DNA of 64,000 nucleotides from Botryosphaeria dothidea (GCA_011503125.2 WWBZ02000012.1:620001-684000); one strand, 5' to 3'; numbered from the stretch's first letter, positions 46,158 to 57,366 are shown. The notes: generated from the sequence alone by a model not told the origin. Made by a program: numbers and translations.

Positions 46158-49100
46158 CTAAATAAGAGCTCTGTTGCATCCAATTTCAAGGATGAACTCT
46201 GCAACTGAATAGTGCCTTCTGCGAATTGCCCAGGCCAAAGGGGCGTGGTTGGTGTGATCAACGGCATTGATGTCGACCCTTTCCGGTCCAAGGCCGCAAA
46301 GCAGCTTGACAGCCTCAAGTTGTCCTTCTCTTGCTGCATAGATCAATGGAGTGCCTGATTCATCATCCTTCCCATGCCCCTGAGGACCTTCCATGAAAAT
46401 CGGATGATTGCGTTTGATTATGGTAGTATTCGGCACGGGAACCCAACTTTTGGTTCCGCGGTCAGCGGCCATCCTGACTTTCGAGATCGAAAGAAGGGAC
46501 CTGACAATATCTTCGAACCCCTGGCGCGCTGCTAGGTGAAGCACGGTGCGTTGATGGGAATCGGCTGCGTTGGGGTCTACCTGATCTGGCCCCAAGTCTA
46601 GTAGGAGCTGAAATGCGGCACGTTGTCCCCAGGAAGCAGCTTCCATCAATGGGGTTGATCTGAAGTGATCTTTGCAGTTAGGATCAACGCAATGACTCAG
46701 CAAGAGCTTCATTATGTTGCAATAGCCGCCAGCTGCGGCATAGTGCAAGGGTGTTTTGCCGTAATTATCTCGGGAAGCGGGGTCCACTCTTTCTCGTCCG
46801 AGGTGGATCAGCTTCTCGGCTATACTTTGGTGTCTCTGTTCAGTAGCAAATGACAAAGGACTGCCTCCACTGCGGATGTTTCCAAGCCCGGCATCCAGTC
46901 TGTTCAAAGGAGGGTTCAGCAAAAGCTCCACAGTCTTCTCACGCCCCTGACTTATTGCGCAGAAAAGCGGTGTTTTACCGTCACCCCCTAACGCATTGAC
47001 ATCTACCACCTCTTGTCGCAGACTGACAAGCAAGTGGCAAATATCATAATGACCATTTCCAGCAGCTCCGGATAGTGCTGTAGTTCCCCCCCCCCCCCAG
47101 TTGCGTAGTTGGCATCGATGTGGTCATGCCCAAGTTCCATGAGAAGCTGTACAACTTCCAAATGCCCAGCTCTTGCCGCTTCCCAAAGAGCTCCTTGAAA
47201 TTGTTCCCTTGTAGACGGCATGGGTTGCTTGAGTTCAAGCTCGACGGCCATTTTAGCGATCTGAATGTTCCCAATCCTCGCGGCTACTGAAAGCGGTGTA
47301 TCTCCAAATCTACTGCCGGCCTTGATGTCAATTTTATCCGGATGGACATCTACGGGCAATCTTGCAGTATGATAGGAACTATTTGCCACCACCGTACGTA
47401 GTAAAGATCCGTGCTTTGAACGAATTTCTGAGTTGTAATCCACTTGGAACTGGGCAAGATCAGTGAGATGCTTGACAATAGTGTAATCTACCTTCTCGAC
47501 CGCGATTCCAAGAGCTTTGCATCCCCCATCTTGAGCATTACGATTAGCTCGGTTTGGCCAAGTATTGAGAATATGCTTGAAAATATCTCCCTGACCTACA
47601 CGCCGTGCCACAATAAGGGAAGTTGAATTGCGGATCGAGTCCACGGCACCTATATCGTTAATACGGAAATATTTTCCTGGGTGCTTCTGAAACAAACGCG
47701 GATAAATCTCGTAAATGTCAACGTAGGCAAGGCTGTGTGACCAAAGCCACTCGAGTTTCCTGCTGTGTAGCCCAAAGCTTCGATTGACCCATGGCTCCAG
47801 CTCCTGGCGGAATACGGTTTGAGTTGCGGCCAAGATGAACTCTCTGCTCCGAAGAAACTTTAATAATAGTTCTTTTGACATTTTCCAGACTTCGTTCTCA
47901 CATCTTCGTACGTGATGGCCCCAGTTGAGTGCTGCATACACAATGAATGGATAACAATCCAATCGATGGCTGAAGCCCTGCGTAATGGGATCGAGTATGA
48001 AATCGTCGAACGTAAGGTATGTAAGACATGCACGCGTAATTTCCAGGTGGGCATCTTTCATCCATGTTTGTGGATTGCTTTCCAAGAATTCCTTGATCGT
48101 GTAATGTTCCAGTTCGATGGTTTTTGTTTCTCGGTTCACAGAGACAAGGCCTGCACATTGCGAGGCCCATCGAGCTGGATCAGGGGGGATTCCTGTGAGT
48201 CTTCGGTCCCCTTCTTTCACAGCGAGTGCATGTCGAACCTCATCTAAGCTCAGGGGTCTAAATGCATGCAGAATCCACATGAGGAGTTTGAAGGGCCACT
48301 TTACGTTCTTTTTGCGACTTTCAATGCGCTTGAGCGCCTGTTCGTAGGAGCGGTTCAGTTCGCGTGGTCCTCCAATAGATTTCCGCAGGAGCTTGAGAGC
48401 ATTCTCAATATCGTCTACTGTCTCCATCTCAAATTCCATGAGAGTATCAAGGTGTAGTCTGGCGAGAAGGAACCTGAGAAGATCATAATGAGCTCTTTTG
48501 CCTTCAGTGGCTGGGTCTTGTGCTCTCGCATTCCATCCACGCCTGCCACGATACTACTGATGATTTTCTGCTTTAGCTCTGCATAATGTGCATCTGGCAC
48601 AACTTTGTCCAACTGAAGTTCATGGATTCGGCAATCCAAGAACGCTTCAATATCACCTTCGGACGCTTCAATGGCCTGATGGAGCTCCTCTTTGAACTCG
48701 TCCTCAACATTCGGTACTCGACGTGCCGTGACAATGAGGGAGATTTCGGCTCCACTTCGCGCTTTCCGGATTGAACGGAGTAATTTCTCCCGCACATTCT
48801 CATTGCACTCATCAAGAGCATCGATAACAATAAAAACTCTGTCGAAGCTCTTGGATATGCTTGCAAATGCAGTGGTCAACTTCTCGTACGTAGGCCGTCC
48901 CTCGTTCTTTTTGTAGCCGTCGAACAGCGTTTGAACAGACTTGTGGAGTGAATTTTGGTACTCGGAAAGTTGTCGTATAAGGGAAGCAAGTAGTCGTTCG
49001 AAATCCTGCTCAGTTTGCCTTCCGTACTCGCAGTACAGATAGGCTAAGGCCGATAGGGGGCTATCAAGCTCAGATGACAAATGCTTGATGACAAGTGACA

Positions 49101-50535
49101 TCATAACGCTCTTTCCAGCATCTGGAATTCCCGGACAGAATAACGTTTTGTCGGACAATCTCCGCCATTCTAAGTAGCGGGGAGCGTTCACGAACCATTG
49201 ACCGGTTCCTTTGAGGTGCTTCTTCGCGATGTTGGCTTGTCTCTCACGGTAGTTGGACTGGCTAAGCCAGGCCAGGACTTCTCTCTTTTCTTTCATCTCA
49301 CGATCTATGTGCAAGTTAGCAGCACATTCAAGACTGAGTTTACCAATCCAGTACCTTGTTGGAATGGCCGTATGCGATCATCGAGTGCTGGGAGTACTTT
49401 GAGAGCAGAAGGTTAAATTTCATCAGAGTCGAGGGATACATGGTCAGACTAGCCCACTTCACAAATCTCCGTTGCAAGGCTAGTTTCACTCGCTGATGCC
49501 AGTGAAACCACCTCTAAGAGCTCCTTCGCATAAGCCGTTGCAACCGTGGCGGCATACAGCTGCCAGCGATCATTCTTGTGTGAATCGGAATAGTCGCAGA
49601 TCCCACGAATAGCAATGCAAGGAAAATGCTTCATCAGACCAGCAGCTTCCATTTCGAAACATAGAGCATCGAACTGATCGCGCACTCGATCTCTTACGCC
49701 GCCATGCTTCATGACCTGGTTGCTCGAAGCAATAGTTCCATAGTGTATCTCGGGGTTTTCGTCCGATCGAGCCTTTCTGCTCATCAAATTACTTTCATCG
49801 CAACCCTCGCAGCTTCTGTTCTGGTCAGGATGGTCGTATCCAGCCTGGAAGAGGCGGTCCTCTGACGCGTTGTAGATGAGTTGGTCAGCCTTGCGTGGGT
49901 ACTTGTCCCTAACTTCCTTCACATATGTGGCAACCTTATCGGATCCCCCAAAAATATGGCCCGACTTCAGAGTCGCAAGCGCTGTGAGTAACGCAGGCGG
50001 AGGGCAGTTGAGCTGGCCGGTGCGCTCAAACCCATCTGTCGTTCGTTTCCCAAGGTCGAATTGCACCACACCACCTGGTCGTAACAGCATGAGTAAGTCA
50101 TAGAGCCGTGAGCATCTTACCAAAAGTACCTTTCGGCTCGCTGACAACAATATCTCCGAGCCTGATATCATGTCTCTCGTTCGGAATCCCCCCTCCGATG
50201 CCTACTAACAACCCGAAACGAATGTTGGGAAACGTCGATAGCATACGAGTCGCTACGACTGCGGCTGGCGTAGTGCCCATTTGTCCAGCAGGGAGGCCGG
50301 CAAGGACGACGTTGTGCTCGCATACTCTCCCCAACACATATGTGTTGTCGTCGCCTGCCACATGCCTTAACGTTGGGTGTTCTTCATCCAGCATTTGCCG
50401 AGCGGCCGCGAGCTCGATGACGAGGGGACAGATCCATCCGATCGTGTAGCTTTCATGCGTCAAATTGTACGATGTGGAAGTAGGCCCTGCGGGAGCCGAT
50501 GCAGCTGTAGTCTCAGGCTTGTGGGCGGTCGACAT
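46158..50535 (-). CDS. NLR-type STAND protein: PNP_UDP phosphorylase domain, NACHT and ankyrin repeats (frame broken at a G-run)
   Basis: Fungal NLRs of this layout are thought to act in non-self recognition and programmed cell death. Exons are 50535..50121, 50074..49463, 49396..49355, 49304..48530 and 48473..46158. Residues 1-340 form a nucleoside-phosphorylase-like domain (YTIGWICPLVIELAAAR, FGLLVGIGGGIPNERHDIRL, FEMEAAGLM, IRGICDYSDSHKNDRW). A linker follows (LLPALDDRIRPFQQDREMKE, then NYRERQANIAKKHLKGTGQW). The NACHT domain has Walker A GIPDAGKS (about 415-422) and Walker B VFIVIDALDE (about 513-522). From about residue 1000 there are ankyrin repeats (TPLSVAARIGN, TPLHYAAAGGY, TVLHLAARQGF, TPLIYAAREGQ). 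At 47086-47098 a run of 13 G (coding strand) puts the rest out of frame: as read, the protein ends near residue 1104; with 11 or 14 G it would be about 1385 aa. The intron after VDGM appears to use a GC donor. Confidence 0.82.
47086..47098. repeat. 13-base C/G homopolymer inside the NLR ankyrin region
   Basis: Thirteen consecutive C on the plus strand encode a Gly run between ankyrin repeats of the NLR on the minus strand. Reading upstream gives YATGGGG; the ankyrin frame downstream (TALSGAAGNGHYDICHLL) needs one base more or two fewer. Runs of this length are prone to both polymerase slippage and miscalled length. Confidence 0.9.
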
Positions 50536-50867
50536 GATCGTGAAATGGAAAAGAACAACAAGAGACCGGATGAAGGTCACTGGCACAGGAACCCCAAGTG
50601 AATCAGAACATTGTTGACGAGGTAGGGAGGAAAAACGAGGGAGAGAATGATTTTAACTCGACGTGCGGTAAGCGGGGTATAAGCCGAACATCTTTCAGCC
50701 TTGCGTCGCTTGCAACGACAGCTTCTATTCGTGCTCCACGCACTCGTAACCAGGATTGTTCCAAGAATCATACCTAGGGTTTCAGGTGCTTTGCACCTAT
50801 CAGAAGCCAGGAAATCATTTCAATCCATGCAAAAGAAACCCCCTTCCCATCCCCAGTCTCTTCCCGC
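50536..50867. other. Short upstream region of the NLR gene
   Basis: These 332 bp lie between the NLR start and the 3' end of the GIT1-type transporter, both leftward. This should contain the NLR promoter and the transporter 3' UTR. Nothing else was recognised. Confidence 0.5.
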
Positions 50868-52649
50868 TTACGATCCCACCTTATCCATTATCACCGCCCC
50901 CGGATCTCTCGTCGCCTTATCTCCCCAATCGGCCTCCCATCCGTTCTCCTTCAGGTACTCCTTCCATGCCTCGTCCTCGTCTTCCAGGCGCGAGCTGACG
51001 TCCGGAATGACAAACCAGGCAATCAGCGCACCAAGGACGGCGAAGGCGGCACCGATGAGGAAGGTGGCCTGGTCGGCCTTGGCCTCGTCAGTCCACGACT
51101 TGAGGATGGCGCTGAAGACCTGGGTGCCGATGGCGGCGCCGGCCTTGGAGAAAGCCGCGACAAGGCCCATCATCTGGCCGCGGATGGAGGTGGGGAAGCA
51201 CTCGGAGGCGGTGAGGACGACGGTGCTGTTGAGATCCCGGATTAGTGGAAAAAGCTCCGTATTCACGGGGGTGATATTGGGAGGTTGTATCGGGGGATGT
51301 GTCAGGGGCAAAACTCACCTTCCGGGACCGACCTCCCCCAGCGTCAGGAAAAGTCCGTACAGGACCACGAACAGCGGGAACACGGACTGGATCTGCTTGT
51401 TCGCGCCGCCGAGGATAAAGCCCAAGCCCGCCTGCAGCGCAAAGCCCAGGCACATGGTCTGCCGGCGGCCAATCTTGTCGGACAGATACCCACCCAAGAA
51501 GGGGCCGGGGATGTAGAAGCAGTTGATAACGACGCCCCAGCCCAAGCTCTTGATTAGCGAATCCGACGCATTCACGCGGGACGTGACGGTCGACGAGAAG
51601 ATACCGAACGGGATGCTGACGTAGTTGTACAAGAACCACGTGGCCGAGCAGCCCACGAACGCGCGCCAATAGCGCTTGAACGCCAGCACGTACGGCACGC
51701 GCTGCTTGCGCATGGCGCTCTTGCGGTACGCCGTCGACACGGCCATGCGCATGCGGAACCAGAAGATGGACACGGGCGGCACCAGGCCGAGGGCGAACGA
51801 GGTGCGCCAGACGATGTTGTAGTTGGAGACCTTCTGGTGTGTGCAGAGCAGGAGCAGCAGAGGCACCAGGCCGCCGAAGACGTACCCGAGCGAGGCTGAC
51901 AGGTCGGCCAGCATGGCGAACATGAAGCCGCGGTACTTGCGCAGAGCTTTGTTCTCATCGGTCGCCTCTGTGGCACCTGCGCCGGAGACAGGGTACTCGC
52001 CGCCTGCGCCGACGCCGGCGATGCCGCGCGCGATGATGAGCATCCAGAACATGCCCGTCTCGGTCGTGCCGGATGCGCCGGCGGAGAGGGCGATGCCGAC
52101 AACTAGGAGGATGGTGGTGGCGACGGCGCCGGTTTTGCGGCCGAGTTGGTCGACGATGCTGCCGAAGAGGAGCATGCCGATGATCATGCCGATGAGGAAG
52201 GCGTTACTGAGGCGGGTGTAGATGTCGTTTGTAAGAGATTCAGGGTAGAGTATGGCCAGCAGGAGTTCGACGTTGCCAATAACGGCGGCATTGCTGACAT
52301 TCGTTAGAGTTCATTCGTAAATACTTCTTGAGATCGCCACTTCAATATTGAACCTCAGAAGAGAGAAGGATGAACGGGGAAATGATGGAAAAAGGAGGGA
52401 AAGACAAAAGAAGTGATAGCTGAAGACTTACTATCCATCCGATCCGATGGCCAAGCCCGAATACAGGATCATCAGCCAGACCGAGACCTTGCTGTAATAA
52501 CTCTTCTCCACCTCTCCCGACTCGGCATCAATTTCAGCCACGGTGCTGTCATGTTGTTTTTTCTCATCTGCGGCACCATTCTCTCCAACTTCCAAGCTCT
52601 TATCTTGCGCAGAGGACGCGATGGCGTCGACGTCCTTTTCTTGCGCCAT
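50868..52649 (-). CDS. MFS transporter of the GIT1 (glycerophosphodiester/phosphate) type
   Basis: This plasma-membrane proton symporter probably imports glycerophosphoinositol, glycerophosphocholine or phosphate. Three exons (52649..52432, 52293..51319, 51225..50868) give 516 aa. The N-terminal 55 residues are acidic and cytosolic. TM1 ends LYSGLAIGSDGYNAAVIGNV. The MFS loop is GSIVDQLGRKTGAV, followed by ARGIAGVGAGGEYPVSGAGA, FMFAMLADLSASLGYVFGGL and WRTSFALGLVPPVSIFWFRM, where the FRMRM segment is typical of GIT1. Later come FLYNYVSIPFGIFSSTV, GYLSDKIGRRQTMCLGFALQ, LTLGEVGPGSTVVLTASECF and RGQMMGLVAAFSKAGAAIG. All exon phases agree. The first ATG is at 52649. In yeast, GIT1 is induced by phosphate or inositol starvation; no such site was looked for in detail. 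It diverges from the M24 peptidase gene with 518 bp between starts. Confidence 0.9.
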
Positions 52650-53167
52650 TCTGTTGTCCGCCACTGAAGACTACAACAAAGTATCAGTAGTAGATGTTAG
52701 CAGCCTGAGCTGCTAATGTAGGCCCAGAAAACCGGGAAGAAATGGTCAAGAAAAAAGGGAAGAGCAACGGCGAATCGCCGGGACGACAAGGCCATGCTTT
52801 TATCAGACGGGCTGCATCTCAAGGAGCGGACAACGCCGCCGTGAGCAGCTTTGCCGACGACGACGCCAAGAGAGAAGCGGCTCGGCCGCCATTGGACCTC
52901 AGGCGATTAGACAGCCGGAACGAACGACTCGAAGGCAATTCTCCGGGGATAGCGACGATCGGAGCAAGCGTTGGAAGTGGGGAAGACGTGCCCTTTGCAG
53001 ATAAGCCGATGGTTTTCGGCGGGGAAGTGCCGTTGCCGACCGCAACCTCTCGCTACCACCTACAATAACGACATCATCTGCAGGAACCGCCTTCTCTTCT
53101 GCAGCTGTGGCGTTCTCTCCTCTCCTTTATCTCGTCGGAGAACAACTCAATCGAGCGCCATTGGACG
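52650..53167. other. Divergent promoter between GIT1-type transporter and M24 peptidase
   Basis: These 518 bp separate two divergent start codons. A plus-strand frame at 52742-53068 (108 codons) has no domain. I read the region as two promoters. No motif stood out. Confidence 0.5.
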
Positions 53168-54898
53168 ATGATGAAGGGCGGTATCTTGGAGGAGCCGCAC
53201 GCTACCGCCGCGGCGACGCGCACCACGCGTACCCGGCGATCATACCTGAGGCTACTCACCGCCCTGTTCGTCGCTGCCGTGTATGCACGACTATTCTATG
53301 TCAGTATTGAAACAAAAACAAAATGAAACCAATCCAGACCTCGAGACACTGACATCCACGGACAGACCCGCCACAGCCACGCCCACACCGTCCGCCGCGT
53401 CCAAAAATGCGCCATCTCGAACCTGCACGCCAACCTCTCCTTCCTGGACGTCTCGCCCATCGCGCCGGCCGAGTTCATCGCGCGCCGCGACAACCTCGCG
53501 CGGGCCCTCCACGCCGAGGGCGTCGACGCCTTCGCCCTCGAGCCGGGCTACACCTTCCAGTACTACGGCAACATCAGCCAGCAGGACTGGGAGCCGTGGG
53601 AGCCCGAGGAGCGGCCCATGCTGATGGTCGTGGAGCCGGTGGTGGACGGCGCGACGGGCGCGGTCGCGGCGAAGACGTCGTTCCTCTCGCCGGCCTTCGA
53701 GGAGGGCCGCGTGCGCATGCTGGGGATTCCGGCGCGCGGCGAGCTCGATATCGTCACGTGGGAGGAGCATTGGAACCCGTACAAGACGCTGCGCGAGTCG
53801 CGGCTGTTCGCTGGCCGGGAGAACGTGTCGATCATGGTGGATGAGGAGATGCGGGATTACATCGTGAGGGGCCTGCAGGCGAACGGCTTCGAGACGGTGG
53901 GGTTGCGCGGCGAGGTCGAGGCTGTGAGGCAGATCAAGACGCCGGCCGAGATTGAGCTGATCAGGGCTGTGAACACCGGGACTGTGGAGGCTGTGAGGGC
54001 GATGAGGCCTTGTGAGTTATGCTTGATTTTTTTTTCTGGGCTAAGGTGCGGTTGCTAATGCGGGTTTGTCCGTGCAGGCCTTGTTCCTGGATTGATCGAA
54101 GACGAGGTCATGGAGATCCTGGACAATTCGATGCTCTCCATCGGCTTCTCTCTTTTCTTCGATATCGTCTTGTTTGAGGAGAACGGCGCTCTTCCCCATG
54201 GAGGATTCGTGACTGGCGGAAAGGTCCTGAAGGAAGACTCCGTGGTGCTCATTGACGTCGGGTAAGTATTCCAGAATCACTTGTCTCGGGCCGTCCATGC
54301 TAACAATGAGAAACAGAGGACACTACCTGGGTTACTCGTCCGACATCTGCCGCAGCTTCTTCATTCCTACTTGGAAAGAGTGGTCTCTGTGGGAGAAGGC
54401 CATCTCCATTATGACTTTCTCCAAGCCCTCGTCCGCTCTGACCACCACCACCAATTCCGATCTCTACGCCGAGAAGCTGAAGGTCTGGGACATCGTGCTC
54501 GAAGCTCAGACCGAGTCCGCCAAGATGTTCAAGCCCAACAACAGCGCTGCCAGCGTCGACATTGCCGCCAGAACGGTCATTTCCGACGCCGGCTACGGCG
54601 AGATGTTCACCCACCGTGTCGGCCACGGTATTGGCATCAAAGGTGCGTTTGTGATCCGGTCGGAAATTTTGAGTCTGCGCAGTTTTAAGCTGACATTGCT
54701 GCAGCGCATGAATCGCCTTACCTCAACAAGGGTAACCACGAAGTCCTGCTGAGGCCCGGCATGACTTTCACGTCCGAGCCCGGCATCTACATGCTGAACA
54801 AGTTTGGCGTCAGACACGAAGACATTTACGTCGTTAGGGAGGAAGGAGAGGCTGAGCTGCTGACTGGAAAGCGTGCAGTCAGCCCTTGGGAGCCATGA
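53168..54898 (+). CDS. Membrane-anchored M24 metallopeptidase (Xaa-Pro aminopeptidase/creatinase-like)
   Basis: This is a pita-bread-fold peptidase that would cleave X-Pro N-termini with two metal ions. Five exons (53168..53299, 53366..54011, 54078..54261, 54317..54642, 54705..54898) give 493 aa. The N-terminus carries a basic stretch and a hydrophobic LRLLTALFVAAVYARLFY segment, so it is a type II anchor or signal anchor. A creatinase N-domain follows (FIARRDNLARALHAEGVDAF). The five metal ligands of the family are present: Asp in VVLIDVGG, Asp in GYSSDICRSF, His in HRVGHGIGIK, Glu in FTSEPGIYML and Glu in GVRHEDIYVV. Length and motifs indicate an active enzyme. The anchored form suggests a secretory-pathway or cell-surface peptidase rather than the cytosolic one. 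Introns have normal GT-AG signals. Prolidase is an alternative assignment. Confidence 0.9.
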
Positions 54899-55385
54899 AG
54901 TACCATACGGAATAAAAGTGTACATGATGATACGATTAATGCTCTCCGGTTTTTAGCAGGGGAAAAAAGTCAGGCCGCAAAATCTGAGGTACGAGATTAG
55001 TTTGGTTGGTATATGAAATTAGAAAATAGAGGTCTTTATAACGTCTCAGCCTGAAGAAGCTCGGTGATGTTGTGGGTGAGTCCACTTATAACCCGCAGCT
55101 GGGTGAAGGGCAACCTCGAGTGGGGACGGGGATTCGAGACACACTAAAAACAGGCGCTGTATGGTCCCTAAAGTCTGTTCTATCAAAAAAGTCCTGCTGG
55201 AACATGCATGGCCTGATAGTTTTGCTCTTTTTATTTTCTTCACACCCGTCTCACCTCGTTTTTGAGGTTTCCTTTTGTCGATGGCCATATCTATCCCGTA
55301 ATGAAGTCGCGTCAGAGAGGCTGCTTCCTTCCATCGCCGTTGGTTTCCTTCTCTTCTCGGTTTCCTTTTTGGGAACACTCACTAA
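54899..55385. other. Convergent intergenic region
   Basis: These 487 bp lie between the 3' ends of the M24 peptidase gene (+) and the OB-fold-like gene (-). They hold the two 3' UTRs. Frames of about 110 codons on each strand overlap and have no domain. Confidence 0.5.
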
Positions 55386-56621
55386 CTACTCCTGGGTATC
55401 CGGCGGCAAATAAGCATCACCCTCTCCACCGTCATCCCCTGCCCCACCCCTCTTCTTCCCCTCCACCCCCGGATTCACCAACCTCCACACCCACTCCTTC
55501 ACGCCCACCACCTTCTCCACGCCCGCCACGCCCGCCACCCGATCGACCCCATCCCTCGCCACCAGCTGCACGCGCGTCTGGTTCCGCTGCATGCTCTGCC
55601 GCAACCCGTACCCAAACACCTTCTCGCGAAACGTGTCCAGGGCCACGTTCTCGACTAGCACCACGTCCCTGACCCTCAGCCCCCGCAGCGCCTCCCGCAG
55701 CGGATCGCCACCAGACCCCCGCTGCTGGCGCCGCTGCTGGCTGCCGTCGTCGTCGTCCTCGTGCGCGAACCAGAACGACAGCTTGAGCCCGCTCGCGCTC
55801 TCGTCGCCGACGAGCAGCTCGACGAGGTCGCGCAGGGGACCGCGGCGCGTGCGCACGGCGCGGGCGGGCAGGATGGCGATGATGCCGACGAGCATGTTGA
55901 CGACGACGGTTTGGGGGACGATGCGGCGGAGGTGGGAGGCGGTGGGGATGTCGCGGAGGGCGGTGATGGTGCGGGGGAGGCGGGCGGCGGGGAGGTCGCT
56001 GGGGAGCTCGGAGGAAGCGGAGCCGTCGAGGGAGTCGCAGGAGGTGGTGCTGTGGAAGGAGTCGAGGATGGTGGTGGTGAAGGTGTCGTCGTCGGCGGCG
56101 GGGAGGACTTGGGAGGAGCGCGTGTCGTCGTGGACGGCGATGGAGTGCTCGATGAAGTTTTCGTCGTCGTCGTCGTCGTCGGTTTCTTCCTCATTGTCGG
56201 TCACGCCGGTGTCGTGCTTTGGGCTCGGTACACCATCCTCATGATCGACGGTCGATGTTTGGCTGCTGAGGGCGAAAGAGTGCTCGACTCCAGCAAAGGT
56301 TGGCGCGTACAGGAAGTCTTTCCTCAGCGGACTCTCTTGCGTGAAGCCAGTGTGTATATGCGCATTTCGCGATAGAGGAATGCTGCGCCAGCGCGAAGCC
56401 GTAGTGGCAGGCTCCTCATCCCCATGCTCTTCACCATCGAATTTCCTCTTCAGGAAACGGCCCACAACCGGGGTCCAATCGTCGAGCAGCGAGTCCTCAT
56501 CCCAAGAAAGCTTCGCAGGATCCGGGGCGCCCGTCAGCAGCTTGACGCGTTTTGTCGGCAGCCTCGCCGGCCCATCATCGAAATCTGCGGGATCCCGAAT
56601 GGCGCGGGTAGATGTGGACAT
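55386..56621 (-). CDS. Conserved ascomycete protein, possible OB-fold nucleic-acid-binding
   Basis: A single exon encodes 411 aa from MSTSTRAIRDPADFDDGP. The first half is disordered and acidic (a DDDDDD run from GAC repeats near 56160). The second half is ordered: RRIVPQTVVVNMLVGIIAIL, DLVELLVGDESASGLKLSFW, LRGLRVRDVVLVENVAL, FREKVFGYGLR, TRVQLVARD. Alternating strands of this kind with a central metal-free core recall an OB-fold, as in single-stranded-DNA-binding proteins. I recall fungal homologues being annotated that way, but no catalytic motif fixes the function. The C-terminal 40 residues are Gly/Asp-rich. It converges on the M24 gene and diverges from the Apd1-like gene. A telomere or recombination role is speculation. 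Confidence 0.72.
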   Translation of the reverse strand: MSTSTRAIRDPADFDDGPARLPTKRVKLLTGAPDPAKLSWDEDSLLDDWTPVVGRFLKRKFDGEEHGDEEPATTASRWRSIPLSRNAHIHTGFTQESPLRKDFLYAPTFAGVEHSFALSSQTSTVDHEDGVPSPKHDTGVTDNEEETDDDDDDENFIEHSIAVHDDTRSSQVLPAADDDTFTTTILDSFHSTTSCDSLDGSASSELPSDLPAARLPRTITALRDIPTASHLRRIVPQTVVVNMLVGIIAILPARAVRTRRGPLRDLVELLVGDESASGLKLSFWFAHEDDDDGSQQRRQQRGSGGDPLREALRGLRVRDVVLVENVALDTFREKVFGYGLRQSMQRNQTRVQLVARDGVDRVAGVAGVEKVVGVKEWVWRLVNPGVEGKKRGGAGDDGGEGDAYLPPDTQE

Positions 56622-57366
56622 GGCGCAATAATGCTAACGTGAGCCTCCAAAGCGAGCGGAAAGACGATCGCTGTGCTTACGGCAGGGCGAGCAGCTCACT
56701 CCGGAACAAGGCCCCAGCGCTCGGGTTCGGCATCGGGCGCCCGCGGCGGAGAACAGCTGCTTTGTCCGGGGAAGCCAGATTGTTTTTAGCTGTGCGGTGA
56801 TAGGAGAAAGGCTAAGGGCGAGCCTGGGAGATCGGCCCAGGGCATCCCACCGCCTTCGGCCTCGGCGATAAAGGCCTCAACAAGCGGCGAATACGCGCTT
56901 CACTGCGGCCAGCCAGGCAGCAGGCAGCCCTTCAAGAACGCGAAACTTCGACTGCGGCAAGGAATAGGCCGCTCTCGGACGAGACAGGAGCAGCAGAAAA
57001 GCGCGGACGCCGTCGCGGACACCGTGCTATTTGCCGACCCGAATAAATTCGCGTCGTCCCCTCTCTTCCGCTACGCGTCATTGCGACATTCGCTTGCTTC
57101 CCCATTCTCCCATCCAAACGACTGTGCAAGAATTCGTGGCCCAGGGTCACCGCTGCACACGTCAGTGCGGCCGGAATTCCGCGGGGCTTATCTGATCATC
57201 AGATTAAAATTACGCTTTCTCCCATTCGCGTCGCCGAACAGCTCTTTGCTTCGTCATTGCTCCTCCCCACCCCCGCAATCGCTGGATTTCTCTTTTCCTT
57301 CCTAATCCCTCTCATTCGGACCTGCTCTCCCCTGCGAAACCTCACGAGAGAAAGGCTCCAAGTACC
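56622..57366. other. Divergent promoter region between the OB-fold-like and Apd1-like genes
   Basis: These 745 bp separate two divergent starts and should contain both promoters. Small frames (at most 93 codons) have no domain. A pyrimidine-rich stretch lies just upstream of the Apd1-like ATG at about 57250-57310, as often seen in 5' leaders of fungal genes. Confidence 0.5.

Noticed and set aside
53407..53844. 145-codon frame overlapping the M24 peptidase
   Set aside because: It is an Arg/Gly-rich shadow of the true frame, which carries the creatinase N-domain.
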